A stretch of 41,370 nt of DNA from Planctomycetia bacterium (GCA_005808665.1 SYLG01000095.1:1-41370); one strand, 5' to 3'. Positions 17,152 to 26,333 are shown, counted from the first letter of the stretch. Notes: generated by a model not told the origin, from the sequence alone. Numbers and translations: made by a program.

Positions 17152-19116
17152 ATGCTCCGTTTCGCCCTGCGTACTTTTGTGGTAAGCTTGGTTTTGAGTG
17201 CCTTAATTGCCTCAAGTGCCATTTCCCAAACCCGATCAAGGGAATTTACTACTCCCAATACTCCCAAACGCGGCCAGCTTGAATCCCTCAATCTGATCCA
17301 TATGTGGAGCGCAAATCTCCCTATGGAAGACAAGCGGGATGGGGTACATGATATTTGGTTTGTGGGAGGCCAGGTTCTCGCCCAAACCCATCGGGGTGTG
17401 GTTGCATGCTACGATGCAGAAACCGGCACCCAGCTTTGGCACACTTTGCCTGGCCAGCCTTATCAAGTGACATTGACCCTGGCATGGAACAATAAGCTGG
17501 TCTTTGCCGTCAACAACGGCAGTATTCATGCCATCAATCGTAAAACGGGCAACCTTGACTGGCGATTCCCCATGGCAAGCAACCCATCCGGCCCCATGGT
17601 TGCGGATGAGTTCCAGTTATTCATACCAACCGAAAACCGCCACATTATTGCCATACATTTACCACAACCACCCACAAAAACCAAGACAAAGCAACCACTG
17701 TTTAAAGAACCTGAATTGCGCATTGGGGGTCGGGGGGTCAATCTCCAAAAGGAACAAAAAAAAGACCAGGAAAATGCCAAAGATGCATTGCGCAATCCCC
17801 AAGCCAAGCCCGATCCAAGCAATGAACCAAGCCCCGCTCCCAAGGAAGACCCTGCCGCACCCAAACCGGGTGCAGCACCGATGGCTCCCGAAGATCCCAT
17901 GGCCAAACCTGTCATTCGCACCGTGGAGGATGATATCCAGGTAGCGGAAGTCGACGAACCGGTTTTGATGGCAAAACTCAATTGGGCAGGCAACACCCGA
18001 AGCATCATCCCATTTCGCCCCCTTATTACGGAAAAATATATCCAGGCCGTGAATTACCAGGGTGATACTTTCACCTTTCTGAAGGAAGGAAACCTGGTGT
18101 TGAAAAACACGGAAGAACTGCATGTTCCCGATTTGCAGATCCGGGGAAGAGTAAACCACCAGCCTGTTCAGCACAACAAAACGAGTTACATAGCAACAAG
18201 TGACGGTGCAATCATTGCCGTGGATATTGAACAGGGTACCAAACTTTGGGAAAGGCCCCTCAGTTCGCCAGCCGATCGTCCTTTGTTTTGCACGGAAGAG
18301 GATGTTTTTGTCATTACGGCGGAGGGGTTAACCCGTATTGATGCCCGGACCGGAGCAATTGCCTGGAACTTTTCCACTGGTTTAAGGGTAAAGCATTTTC
18401 AACCAGGTATCAGCCATGTTGTTTCGGTGAATCCCAAATTTGTCTATGCTTATGACCTCCAGGGACACCTCCATATTTATGACCGGAGGCTTGGTCGGGA
18501 ACTTGCCTCGGTCAACTGGTCGGATTTCAATTTGCCCATTGCCAACCGTTCCTCCGATCGCCTCCTTTTGGCAAGTCAATCAGGCAAATTGGTCTGCCTT
18601 CGTGATCGGGAGTTTACCCTCGCCGAACTTCATGGCAAGGGTGAAAATGTAATGGAAGATGTTGTCGCCCAAAAGGTGGTTGCGGATTCCCTCTTGCAAA
18701 AAAGCCAAATTCAGGAAAACCCCAAAATCAACCTTCGTGATGTGATGGCCCAAGTGGCTGCCCGTCACCGTCTAAAAGTGTTCTTTTCGGACGGGGCTTT
18801 TCGCGACCTTAACCTTGTCCCTATTGCCGACAAGGTTGTAAAAGTGGCCAGTCCGGGTACCCAAACCCTTGGCGAACATCTGAAAGCGATTCTGGATCCG
18901 TTGAATGCAACCGTTTTCAATGTGGGTGGGGTCCTCATGGTGGTACCCAAACCGGGAACCGAACCAGCCTCCGGCAAGGATGCGGTAGCTCCGGTTGAAA
19001 AACCCCCCACCGATCCCGCCGATCCTAAAGATCCCCCTCCGGAGACCCCTCCCGAGGCACCTAAACCGGGCGCCAAACCGGGGGTTGTTCCCCCCACTCC
19101 GGCCCCACCCGCTTAA
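17152..19116 (+). CDS. Exported PQQ-type beta-propeller protein with STN-like C-terminal domain
   Basis: The product is 654 residues from the ATG at 17152, chosen because AGGAGG at 17140-17145 lies six bases upstream. An N-terminal signal peptide (about 1-27, FALRTFVVSLVLSALIASSA) sends it across the inner membrane. Residues of about 50-500 show PQQ/pyrrolo-quinoline-like propeller strands (GVVACYDAETGTQLWHTLPG, AINRKTGNLDWRFP, AVDIEQGTKLWERPL, RIDARTGAIAWNF). They are interrupted by a Lys/Gln then Pro/Ala-rich linker at about 190-255. Near residues 526-601 a segment beginning INLRDVMAQVAARHRLKVFF resembles the STN domain of secretins and TonB receptors. The last 50 residues are Pro-rich and probably unstructured. 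It may be a periplasmic scaffold. The CDGSH gene follows by 18 bases. Confidence 0.85.
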   Translation: MLRFALRTFVVSLVLSALIASSAISQTRSREFTTPNTPKRGQLESLNLIHMWSANLPMEDKRDGVHDIWFVGGQVLAQTHRGVVACYDAETGTQLWHTLPGQPYQVTLTLAWNNKLVFAVNNGSIHAINRKTGNLDWRFPMASNPSGPMVADEFQLFIPTENRHIIAIHLPQPPTKTKTKQPLFKEPELRIGGRGVNLQKEQKKDQENAKDALRNPQAKPDPSNEPSPAPKEDPAAPKPGAAPMAPEDPMAKPVIRTVEDDIQVAEVDEPVLMAKLNWAGNTRSIIPFRPLITEKYIQAVNYQGDTFTFLKEGNLVLKNTEELHVPDLQIRGRVNHQPVQHNKTSYIATSDGAIIAVDIEQGTKLWERPLSSPADRPLFCTEEDVFVITAEGLTRIDARTGAIAWNFSTGLRVKHFQPGISHVVSVNPKFVYAYDLQGHLHIYDRRLGRELASVNWSDFNLPIANRSSDRLLLASQSGKLVCLRDREFTLAELHGKGENVMEDVVAQKVVADSLLQKSQIQENPKINLRDVMAQVAARHRLKVFFSDGAFRDLNLVPIADKVVKVASPGTQTLGEHLKAILDPLNATVFNVGGVLMVVPKPGTEPASGKDAVAPVEKPPTDPADPKDPPPETPPEAPKPGAKPGVVPPTPAPPA

Positions 19117-19134
19117 CACCAAGGAGGGATTACC

Positions 19135-19359
19135 ATGCGCATTCGTTGTCGTGAAAATGGACCATTTGTGGTTGCCATGCCTGTCGAGGTGGTGGATTCG
19201 TTGGGAAACCCGTTTCCTATCGCTACCGACAAAGAATTTGTCGCTTTATGTCGCTGTGGAGCCAGTCAACGAAAACCCTTTTGTGATGGGTCACACAAAG
19301 GATGCGGGTTTACGGGTGCGGAATTAGCTCCGGTTCCACCTACGCCTGAACCCCTTTAA
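19135..19359 (+). CDS. CDGSH-type iron-sulfur protein
   Basis: A 74-residue protein with one CDGSH domain, which binds a [2Fe-2S] cluster through three Cys and one His. The ligand pattern is complete: CRC in VALCRCGASQRKPFCDGSH supplies the first two, FC the third, and the His of CDGSH the fourth. A strong AAGGAGGGATTACC precedes the ATG. It follows the propeller gene by 18 bases and is probably co-transcribed with it. Known members transfer clusters or electrons, but which partner it serves here cannot be told. There is no signal peptide, so it is probably cytoplasmic even though its upstream neighbour is exported. Confidence 0.93.
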   Translation: MRIRCRENGPFVVAMPVEVVDSLGNPFPIATDKEFVALCRCGASQRKPFCDGSHKGCGFTGAELAPVPPTPEPL

Positions 19360-19420
19360 AATCGGAGTGGAAGCCTTTCCTTCCCTGTTTGTTTTAACCA
19401 GGCTACCGGCAATAATTCTG

Positions 19421-19449
19421 TTGGGAGAAAAACCCTTGCGTGTTAGAAT
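19421..19449 (+). promoter_or_regulatory. Sigma-70-like promoter with extended -10 for the first cytochrome/DUF1501 pair
   Basis: The -35 hexamer TTGGGA at 19421-19426 and the -10 TAGAAT at 19444-19449 are separated by 17 bases, with TG placed one base before the -10 (TGTTAGAAT). Transcription would begin near 19456, leaving a leader of about 45 bases to the ATG at 19501. This is the best promoter-like sequence in the window. Confidence 0.55.
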
Positions 19450-19500
19450 ACCATAACCCGCCGGTTGGTGTTCCCCTGGTTTATTAGATTTGGCTTTCTC

Positions 19501-22473
19501 ATGAGCAATACCATTGCCTTAATGGTGATTTTGATTCCGGGTGTTGACCCCCGGGATGTTTTCTTTGAATCCCGCATTCGCCCCATCCTTGTTAACCATT
19601 GCCAATCTTGCCATGGTTTGGATAAACAAAAAGGAGGATTACGACTCGACTCCGCCCAGGGTTTTGCCCGAGGGGGTGATAGCGGCCCTTTGTTTCATAG
19701 GGACCATCCCGAAAAAAGCTCCATTCTTCTGGCCTTAAGCCACACTACCGATCTTAAAATGCCTCCCAAGGGAAAACTTCCTGACAAGGATATCCAAGCC
19801 CTTGAGGCTTGGATTCGGGCGGGGGCCGAATGGCCCAAAGACCCTTTTAATAAACCGGATTCAAAACCCTTGGCCAAGACCTTACCCTCTCCATGGTGGG
19901 TAAAAAAACCATTCGATCCCATCCCAAAGAATCCAAAAGCTCTCCGATCCAACCCCATTGACTCGTTTCTTTCCGACAAAAGGACCCAAATCGGGGTGAC
20001 CGAAGCCCCTCCAGCCGATCGTCGGACCCTTTTAAGGCGGATGACCTACGACCTCACGGGATTGCCCCCTTCCCAAAAAGAAATGGCCCAGTTCCTAGCT
20101 AACCCTGCTCCCGATGCGGTCGCCAAACAGATCGACAAGCTGCTGGAATCGCCTGCTTACGGGGAAAAATGGGCGCGAAAGTGGCTTGATATTTCACGCT
20201 ATGCCGACTCAAACGGCATGGACGAGAACCTTTCTCATGCCTTGGCTTGGAAATACCGCGATTGGGTCATCAAAGCCTTTCAAAAGGATCTACCTTATGA
20301 CCAATTCGTGGCCATGCAAATCGCAGGAGACCTATTACCACCCAATGTCAGTGATGAAGTTAGTAAAGACCGCCTGGTGGCTACCGGTTTTCTTTCGATT
20401 GGTCCCAAAATGCTGGCCGAAGACGACCCTGTCAAGATGCGCATGGACATCATAGATGAACAGCTTGACACTTTGGGCCAAGCCTTTTTGGGGCTTACCC
20501 TTGGTTGTGCCCGTTGTCATGACCACAAGTTTGACCCCATTTCTACCCGCGACTATTATGGGTTGGCCGGGATTTTCCATGGGACCAACACCATGGAAAC
20601 CTATTCCGTTGTGGCCCGTTGGATGGAAAGGCCCCATCTTGCGCCAGAAGAGGAGAAGAAAGTTCTTGCTAGGAAAAACCTCTTTGAAACGGAACTCAAA
20701 ACCCAAAAAGACCTTAAATCCCGATTGCGGAAAAAAGAGATTGAAAACCACCTGAAACAAGCAGGGGCCTATGCCCTGGCCGCCAAACAATGGATGGACA
20801 CGGAAGCCAATTCTCCCAAGGAACCTCCCAAACAAGCTGTGATTCTCGAGGCCGAGGATTTTACCAAGGGCAATTTAATCAAAGACTTTAACACCTATGG
20901 CAAGGGGATTGGCGTTTTGGTCAATCGGGGAGAGTTGCCAAACCAGGCCGAGTATGCCTCCGTTTCCCTCCCGGCCGGTTGGGTCCGGATCTGGACCCGC
21001 CATGCAGCAATGTCCTCGCGACCCGTCAAACTGTTTGTCAATAACAATCGCCTCACCGAAACGGCCGCCAATCAGGTCACAGGTTCCTGGACCCCTGAAA
21101 GCCAACAATGGCATATTGCCGCGACCACAAAAGGAAATTCAGGCCAATGGATTTTGCGGATTGAATCAGACGGAACTGTTCCCCACATTGATAAATTTGC
21201 CCTGGAATCCTTGCCCTCAGGGGTTGCCAAGGTGCAAACGATTGGTGCTTTCGCGGAATCGCAAGGACTTCATCCGCTGGTTCTTGAACGATTTGTGCAA
21301 TCCATGATGGCCCTCCAGGGAAAGCCTTGGGTGGAACAATGGGCCCACCTCGTGGATCCTCAAAAGGGACCGTTGAAGGACGATGCGGCTTTGGACCCTT
21401 TGATATTGCCCGCTACTTTGGCCGATATTAACAGGGCTGTTACAAAAATCGAGGAAGGCCTCAAAGAGGTCAAAGCTGTTCCCCATGTCATGGCGGTTCG
21501 CGAAGGAAAGCCCACCGACCTAAAGGTTCACATAAGGGGCAGTCACTTAAGCCTTGGCGATTTGGCCCCCCGAAATTTCCCCACCGCAATGCGCCTTAAC
21601 CAGGCGAGTCCCTTTCCCAAGGATCAAAGTGGCCGTTTGCAGCTTGCCCATTGGATCACAGAGCCCCATCATCCCTTGACGGCAAGGGTCATGATCAACC
21701 GGATTTGGCAGGGACATTTCGGCAAAGGTATCGTTCGCTCCGTGGACAACTTTGGCAATCTCGGAGACTTGCCCACCCATCCCGAATTGCTCGATTGGCT
21801 TGCGGCAAAGTTTGTCGAATCCGGTTGGTCGATAAAGGCTATGCACCGGCTTATCATGAATACTGCCGCTTACCAGTCTTCCATGCGCATGGATGAGGCC
21901 ATGTTTCAGGCGGATCCCGATAACCGAACCCTGTGGCGGTTTGACCGTCGCCGTCTCGATGCCGAGGAATTTCGCGACGCAATGCTTTTTGTTTCGGACA
22001 CGCTTGACAGAAAAGCGGGAGGTACCCTACTTACGATCGGGGATCGGCAATATGTCACCAGCACGGCCAATTTTGCGTATGACAGTCATTCTGCCCCAAG
22101 GCGTTCGATCTATCTCCCGGTCGTAAGAAGCGCTTTGTTTGAGTACTTTCAGGTTTTTGACTTTGCCGATCCAAGTGCCATCAAAGGGGAAAGAACGGCA
22201 ACCGTTGTGCCCACCCAGGCCCTTTTTCTCCTTAATGGAAAATTGTTGGACGATGCGGCCAAAGCCTTGGCAAAGCGTGTGCGCCCAAAAACCAACCACC
22301 CTGATCAGGCTACCTTGGCCATCCGGGAGGTCTTTGATTTGTCGTTGGGGCGATTACCCAATGACCGCGAGATAGTGGAAATCAAAGGATTCCTGAAAGA
22401 TCACCCAGGGGATGGTTGGAATGGATTGGCTAGGGCACTTTTATCGTCGAATGAATTTCTCTATCTGGATTAG
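19501..22473 (+). CDS. Planctomycete cytochrome (PSCyt1-DUF1549-DUF1553) with CBM6-like insert
   Basis: An exported protein of about 990 residues. An N-terminal hydrophobic signal is followed by the PSCyt1 domain with the heme-binding CQSCH near residue 34. The DUF1549 domain (about 155-350) follows, with a second CxxCH in CARCHDHKFDP. The DUF1553 domain (about 690-985) contains ARVMINRIWQGHFGKG and THPELLDWLA. Between the last two lies a beta-rich insert (about 445-570) beginning AVILEAEDFTKGN, which resembles a CBM6/galactose-binding module. The family is typical of Planctomycetota and its biochemical role is unsettled; binding and redox processing of polysaccharides has been suggested from context. 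Start alternatives are TTG 19465 and GTG 19468; none has a clear ribosome site. It is paired with the DUF1501 gene 11 bases downstream. Confidence 0.93.
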   Translation: MSNTIALMVILIPGVDPRDVFFESRIRPILVNHCQSCHGLDKQKGGLRLDSAQGFARGGDSGPLFHRDHPEKSSILLALSHTTDLKMPPKGKLPDKDIQALEAWIRAGAEWPKDPFNKPDSKPLAKTLPSPWWVKKPFDPIPKNPKALRSNPIDSFLSDKRTQIGVTEAPPADRRTLLRRMTYDLTGLPPSQKEMAQFLANPAPDAVAKQIDKLLESPAYGEKWARKWLDISRYADSNGMDENLSHALAWKYRDWVIKAFQKDLPYDQFVAMQIAGDLLPPNVSDEVSKDRLVATGFLSIGPKMLAEDDPVKMRMDIIDEQLDTLGQAFLGLTLGCARCHDHKFDPISTRDYYGLAGIFHGTNTMETYSVVARWMERPHLAPEEEKKVLARKNLFETELKTQKDLKSRLRKKEIENHLKQAGAYALAAKQWMDTEANSPKEPPKQAVILEAEDFTKGNLIKDFNTYGKGIGVLVNRGELPNQAEYASVSLPAGWVRIWTRHAAMSSRPVKLFVNNNRLTETAANQVTGSWTPESQQWHIAATTKGNSGQWILRIESDGTVPHIDKFALESLPSGVAKVQTIGAFAESQGLHPLVLERFVQSMMALQGKPWVEQWAHLVDPQKGPLKDDAALDPLILPATLADINRAVTKIEEGLKEVKAVPHVMAVREGKPTDLKVHIRGSHLSLGDLAPRNFPTAMRLNQASPFPKDQSGRLQLAHWITEPHHPLTARVMINRIWQGHFGKGIVRSVDNFGNLGDLPTHPELLDWLAAKFVESGWSIKAMHRLIMNTAAYQSSMRMDEAMFQADPDNRTLWRFDRRRLDAEEFRDAMLFVSDTLDRKAGGTLLTIGDRQYVTSTANFAYDSHSAPRRSIYLPVVRSALFEYFQVFDFADPSAIKGERTATVVPTQALFLLNGKLLDDAAKALAKRVRPKTNHPDQATLAIREVFDLSLGRLPNDREIVEIKGFLKDHPGDGWNGLARALLSSNEFLYLD

Positions 22474-22484
22474 GGGGAATAGGA

Positions 22485-23870
22485 ATGAATAATATGGCCC
22501 CCTTGCCCAATCGGAGAGACTGGCTTGCCTCCTCTGCTTGCGGATTTGGTTGGCTGGCTGGAAAAGGTCTCCTCGCTTCCACAAATTCTTTGCCACAAAA
22601 CCCACTCCCCCACTTTGCTGCCAAGGCCAAACGCATCGTCTTTTTGTTTATGCACGGTGGGCCAAGCCACATGGACACCTTTGATTACAAACCCCGGTTA
22701 ACCAAAGATGATGGCAAACCTTGCCCCATACCCAAGCCCCGTGTGGTTTCCTCCGAAACAGGAAACCTTTTAGGCTCTCCCTTTTCTTTTTCCCAAAAGG
22801 GAAAATGTGGGGCTTGGGTCAGTGAACTGTTTCCTCATATAGGACGCTCGGTCGATGACCTCTGTTTCCTTCACGGCATTCATGGTTCGAACAGTCGCCA
22901 CGGTGGTGCGCTTTTGGAGTTACACACAGGTTCCGATACTTTCATTCGACCCAGTATTGGATCCTGGCTAAGTTATGGCTTGGGTTCAGAATGTAACGAC
23001 CTTCCCGCCTTCATCACCTTGGCCCCAACCCTGACCCATGGTGGGGTAAACAATCAATCAAGCGCCTTTCTTCCTGCTGTCCATCAAGGGGTTCCCATCG
23101 GTTCAGCGGCCATTCCCGCTGAAAAAGCGCGTATTCCCTTCATAGAAGGAGGGCCAAACCGAAAAACACAACGGGCGGAAATGGACTTGATCCAACGCCT
23201 TAACACCATGCACCTGGATTCCAGCGGGGCCGATTCAAGGCTTTTGGCACAGATCGCTTCCATGGAAATGGCCTTCCGGATGCAGGCAACTGCCCCCATA
23301 GTTCAGAATCTCTCCGAGGAAACCAAGGCAACCCATGAGGCCTATGGGCTTAATAACCCTACCACTCAAAACTACGGCAAACTTTGCCTCATGGCTCGCC
23401 GATTTCTCGAAAAGGGCGTTCGGTTCGTGCAGGTAACACACAGCTACAAATGGGACCAACATGGTAGTCTGAGAGCCGATCTGAGGAAGAATTGCCTGGA
23501 GGTTGACCAACCCGTTGCGGCCCTGGTTTCGGACCTGAAGGCCAGAGGATTATTGGAAGATACTCTTGTTTGGTGGGGGGGCGAGTTTGGCAGGACACCT
23601 GTCTCCCAGGGAAATGATGGCCGGGATCACAATCCCCATGGCTTTACCCATTTCCTGGCAGGGGCCGGAGTCAAACCTGGATTTCGGTATGGTGCCACGG
23701 ATGATTACGGCTACTACGCCCAGGATGGCAAGGTCCATTTTCACGACCTTCATGCCACCATCCTCCACCTCATGGGTTTCGATCATACCCAATTGACCTA
23801 TCGGCATGCGGGTCGGGATTTTCGGTTAACCGATGTTAGCGGCGAAGTCGTCCATGAAATATTAGCCTAA
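22485..23870 (+). CDS. DUF1501 family protein (alkaline-phosphatase-superfamily fold), first copy
   Basis: A 461-residue exported protein. The N-terminus carries a twin-arginine-like signal (NRRDWLASSACGFGWLAG), which suggests folded export through Tat. DUF1501 hallmarks are FLFMHGGPSHMDTFDYKP near residue 50, WWGGEFGRTP near 365, GRDHNPHGFTHFLAGAG, and the tail DLHATILHLMGFDHTQLTY. The fold belongs to the sulfatase/phosphatase group, but a substrate is not known. The ATG at 22485 is preceded by a GGGGGA stretch that follows the cytochrome stop, so the two are co-transcribed. It ends 16 bases from the convergent minus-strand gene. It belongs to the subgroup ending in GRDFRLTDV, unlike the remnant at 38458, which has [10 protein letters not shown]. 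Confidence 0.92.
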   Translation: MNNMAPLPNRRDWLASSACGFGWLAGKGLLASTNSLPQNPLPHFAAKAKRIVFLFMHGGPSHMDTFDYKPRLTKDDGKPCPIPKPRVVSSETGNLLGSPFSFSQKGKCGAWVSELFPHIGRSVDDLCFLHGIHGSNSRHGGALLELHTGSDTFIRPSIGSWLSYGLGSECNDLPAFITLAPTLTHGGVNNQSSAFLPAVHQGVPIGSAAIPAEKARIPFIEGGPNRKTQRAEMDLIQRLNTMHLDSSGADSRLLAQIASMEMAFRMQATAPIVQNLSEETKATHEAYGLNNPTTQNYGKLCLMARRFLEKGVRFVQVTHSYKWDQHGSLRADLRKNCLEVDQPVAALVSDLKARGLLEDTLVWWGGEFGRTPVSQGNDGRDHNPHGFTHFLAGAGVKPGFRYGATDDYGYYAQDGKVHFHDLHATILHLMGFDHTQLTYRHAGRDFRLTDVSGEVVHEILA

Positions 23871-23886
23871 TTGCAGGCTTGTAAGG

Positions 23887-25146
23887 TCAATTGAACCAGG
23901 CAGCGAAACCAAAGAACTCCCCCCCGAATATCCGTTGCAAGCGGCCCCATGTCGCCTGTTTTGTAAATTCCCCGTTTTCAAGGTATGGGTTTGCCGCAGT
24001 TCCCTGAACCCAAAGGATGGCATCGAAGTCCCTCGAATGGGTAAACACCCGGCGTAAATTCACCCCACGATTATCCCCTGCACGCCAAAAAGGAATGAGT
24101 TTTTTTCCTTCCAGAAGGCTTTGGGCCTCATCCAAAAATTCAAGCCACCCATCGATCATTGGCCGCGGGACTGAAATTCCCATCACCCCCGTTTGTTTGG
24201 GATTGGGGACCCATTCCATATCGTTGTCTGTTTCCTCCAAAATCGAGGCCCAGGATTCCCTGCTTAGGGCAATCACTTTTTCCAGGTGTCCAAGTGCTGC
24301 CACCATTAGTTTTTGATCCTTAAGGGGAAAACGCCACATATGAACGAACGCAACGAGATCGAAAATTCTCTCGTCGAAAAGTTGGTTGTCCATTCGGCGG
24401 GGGATGTTGTTCAAAAAACCAAAGGGTGTTTTGACCTTGGGGAAAAACAGTGAAGCTGAAACTTCAAATGTTTCCCGGTGATCATGAGCCAGGATCACCG
24501 AACCCATGGCCAAAAGCAGATTGCAATACCCTTGGAGCCAAATGGCATCACCCTGGTCAAAAGAAACCGCCATTTCACCAAGAGGGATATTGGCCGCCCT
24601 GCCTGTTAGATATCTGGCAAGAATGGTCTTCAAATATTCGTCCGCCTTCCCGTCGTTATTGAGGTCCATTTTGACCAAGCCCATTTTCAATGGGAGTTTG
24701 ATTTTTGGATCACGAACCAAGGCAAGCGTTTTTTCGGCCTTGGTTAGTCCCTCCATAAACCGGGAAAAAAGGGATCGGAATTTTTCGTAATCAATCTCTT
24801 CGGGTTTCGGATTGACAGGAACAGGCATTCGGAAAAAAGGGAAGCCAAAGGAAGCACCAAGGTCCGGATTCAAGCCAAAGCGATACATATCCTGACCAAG
24901 GCCTTCCACAGAATGAATGAATTGCAAAGCCCCAAGGCCAAAGCGGGCCTCGGCGTCCTTTGGAAATTGTTTCAAATGGTCAAGTAAGGCTTTTTCACCG
25001 CCAGAATAATTGCCTTGGAGGAGATATGGTTCCACCATGGGGGGCCCGGCCAATAGCGGGCAGGCCATTCCAACCAGGAAAAGCTGACCAAGAAGGCCAA
25101 AGAATAAAGTCCTTTGAATGGAGTTTCCGGAAACTGGGCAGATCAT
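23887..25146 (-). CDS. Exported protein of unknown function, downstream partner of FGE-fold gene
   Basis: The product is 419 residues from the ATG at 25146, selected by AAGGAGG six bases upstream; the open frame continues to 25281 but overlaps the neighbouring gene. A signal peptide is visible at about residues 12-34 (LFFGLLGQLFLVGMACPLLA). Residues of about 40-75 look like a TPR-type helical pair (LLQGNYSGGEKALLDHLKQF, then FGLGALQF). A motif DLNNDGKADE near residue 168 resembles an EF-hand/dockerin calcium loop. The rest matches no family I recognise. It lies 38 bases after the FGE-fold gene on the same strand and is probably in one operon with it. Planctomycetes carry similar proteins of unknown role, but I cannot assign one here. 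Confidence 0.85.
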   Translation of the reverse strand: MICPVSGNSIQRTLFFGLLGQLFLVGMACPLLAGPPMVEPYLLQGNYSGGEKALLDHLKQFPKDAEARFGLGALQFIHSVEGLGQDMYRFGLNPDLGASFGFPFFRMPVPVNPKPEEIDYEKFRSLFSRFMEGLTKAEKTLALVRDPKIKLPLKMGLVKMDLNNDGKADEYLKTILARYLTGRAANIPLGEMAVSFDQGDAIWLQGYCNLLLAMGSVILAHDHRETFEVSASLFFPKVKTPFGFLNNIPRRMDNQLFDERIFDLVAFVHMWRFPLKDQKLMVAALGHLEKVIALSRESWASILEETDNDMEWVPNPKQTGVMGISVPRPMIDGWLEFLDEAQSLLEGKKLIPFWRAGDNRGVNLRRVFTHSRDFDAILWVQGTAANPYLENGEFTKQATWGRLQRIFGGEFFGFAAWFN

Positions 25147-25184
25147 GACAACCTCCTTGGCAAATAAAGTTAACCTAAAGCGAA

Positions 25185-26333
25185 TCAAGGTTTGATGGTT
25201 TTGATTTTTCCCAAACATAACCGGAATCCATCCCGGGAGTCGGAATAGGCAGGTCCTTGAAGGCCAAGGCGAACCGCACAACGGGCATTTCCTGGAACAT
25301 CAAAGTAGTTTCCGCCCCTACAAACGGGTTGGGGGTTTTTTGCCACAAAATAGCTTTCCTCATGGGCTCCCTTGGGATCGAAATGATCAAGCACTACTTC
25401 CCAAACCCCCCCGCACATATCCGCCAAACCGAATCCATTCCTCCCCTTTTCACCGTAATGATCCACCGGGGACACAAAGGCAAATCCATCACTCCAGGGA
25501 GCATTGGCAAGGGGCCAAATTCGTTTCCTGCCCGGGAGAAAATCGACAGCCGAGATGTTGAGTCGCCCTTCACCATCGCTGATTTCATTGCCCCACCAAA
25601 AATAGGTCCGTTCCTTGGTTCCTCCCCGGCAGGCATAAGACCACTCCGCTTCGGTGGGTAGCCGGTATTCCAAACCCTTGGCTAACCGGCCCGCCGCCCG
25701 TTCTTTTTGGGTTATCCACTCTGCGAACGCCCGACCATCCTGCCAACTCACGCAGACGACAGGAAAATTGTCCCTCAAAGGAAAATCAAAATTGGGATCC
25801 CGCCAACTTTTTCCAGGCATCGGTTTCCAGGGGTGCACCACCATCGTAGTCAGGTGATAGCCGTTCCATTGGGGATCAAAACACTGGGTGTGGCCGCCGG
25901 GTTTTTCCGCATCGCTTACATATCCGGATTCTTCCACGAATCTGCGAAACTGCCCCATAGTGACTTCGGTGCGACCTATCCAAAAATCGTCTTTGACCTG
26001 CATCCCACGGGCTTCGCCTTCATAGGACTCACGCACGGTTCCCGGGGTAGCACCACCTTCAATGCCCGTAGCCCAGGCCCGTTCGGCCGGTGTACTGCCC
26101 TCCATGAATTTGCCAGCCGGGATGGGCACCATCTCGATTGTGGTCCCTTTACCCAAGTCGATCCGGATCGCCGTATTTTTTGCAGTCTTGTCTTGGCCCA
26201 TTACCTCCCCACCCAAGCCTAGTGCCAAGGCTAGCCCCATCCACCTGAAAAAATAATGTGGCCCGTTTGCCAACACCCGCGTGGGTATCCAGATTCCCAA
26301 TAGCGAAGCTTTTTTTCCAAGTAGTTGGCTCAT
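25185..26333 (-). CDS. FGE/SUMF1-fold protein lacking the catalytic cysteines
   Basis: A 382-residue exported protein with a long N-terminal region containing a hydrophobic signal (about 27-47). The FGE-sulfatase (SUMF1) fold fills most of the rest: MVPIPAGKFMEGS, FWIGRTEVTMGQFRRFVEESG, FPVVCVSWQDGRAFAEW, RLPTEAEWSYACRGG, and a C-terminal RGGNYFDVPGNARCAVR with GFRLCLG. Formylglycine-generating enzymes have two active-site Cys in the segment after RGGS; here those positions appear to be Asp345 and Asn349, so sulfatase activation is unlikely. Many planctomycete SUMF1-fold proteins instead bind ligands. A GAGGT eight bases before the ATG supports the start. It sits 38 bases upstream of the gene at 23887-25146. 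Confidence 0.88.
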   Translation of the reverse strand: MSQLLGKKASLLGIWIPTRVLANGPHYFFRWMGLALALGLGGEVMGQDKTAKNTAIRIDLGKGTTIEMVPIPAGKFMEGSTPAERAWATGIEGGATPGTVRESYEGEARGMQVKDDFWIGRTEVTMGQFRRFVEESGYVSDAEKPGGHTQCFDPQWNGYHLTTMVVHPWKPMPGKSWRDPNFDFPLRDNFPVVCVSWQDGRAFAEWITQKERAAGRLAKGLEYRLPTEAEWSYACRGGTKERTYFWWGNEISDGEGRLNISAVDFLPGRKRIWPLANAPWSDGFAFVSPVDHYGEKGRNGFGLADMCGGVWEVVLDHFDPKGAHEESYFVAKNPQPVCRGGNYFDVPGNARCAVRLGLQGPAYSDSRDGFRLCLGKIKTIKP

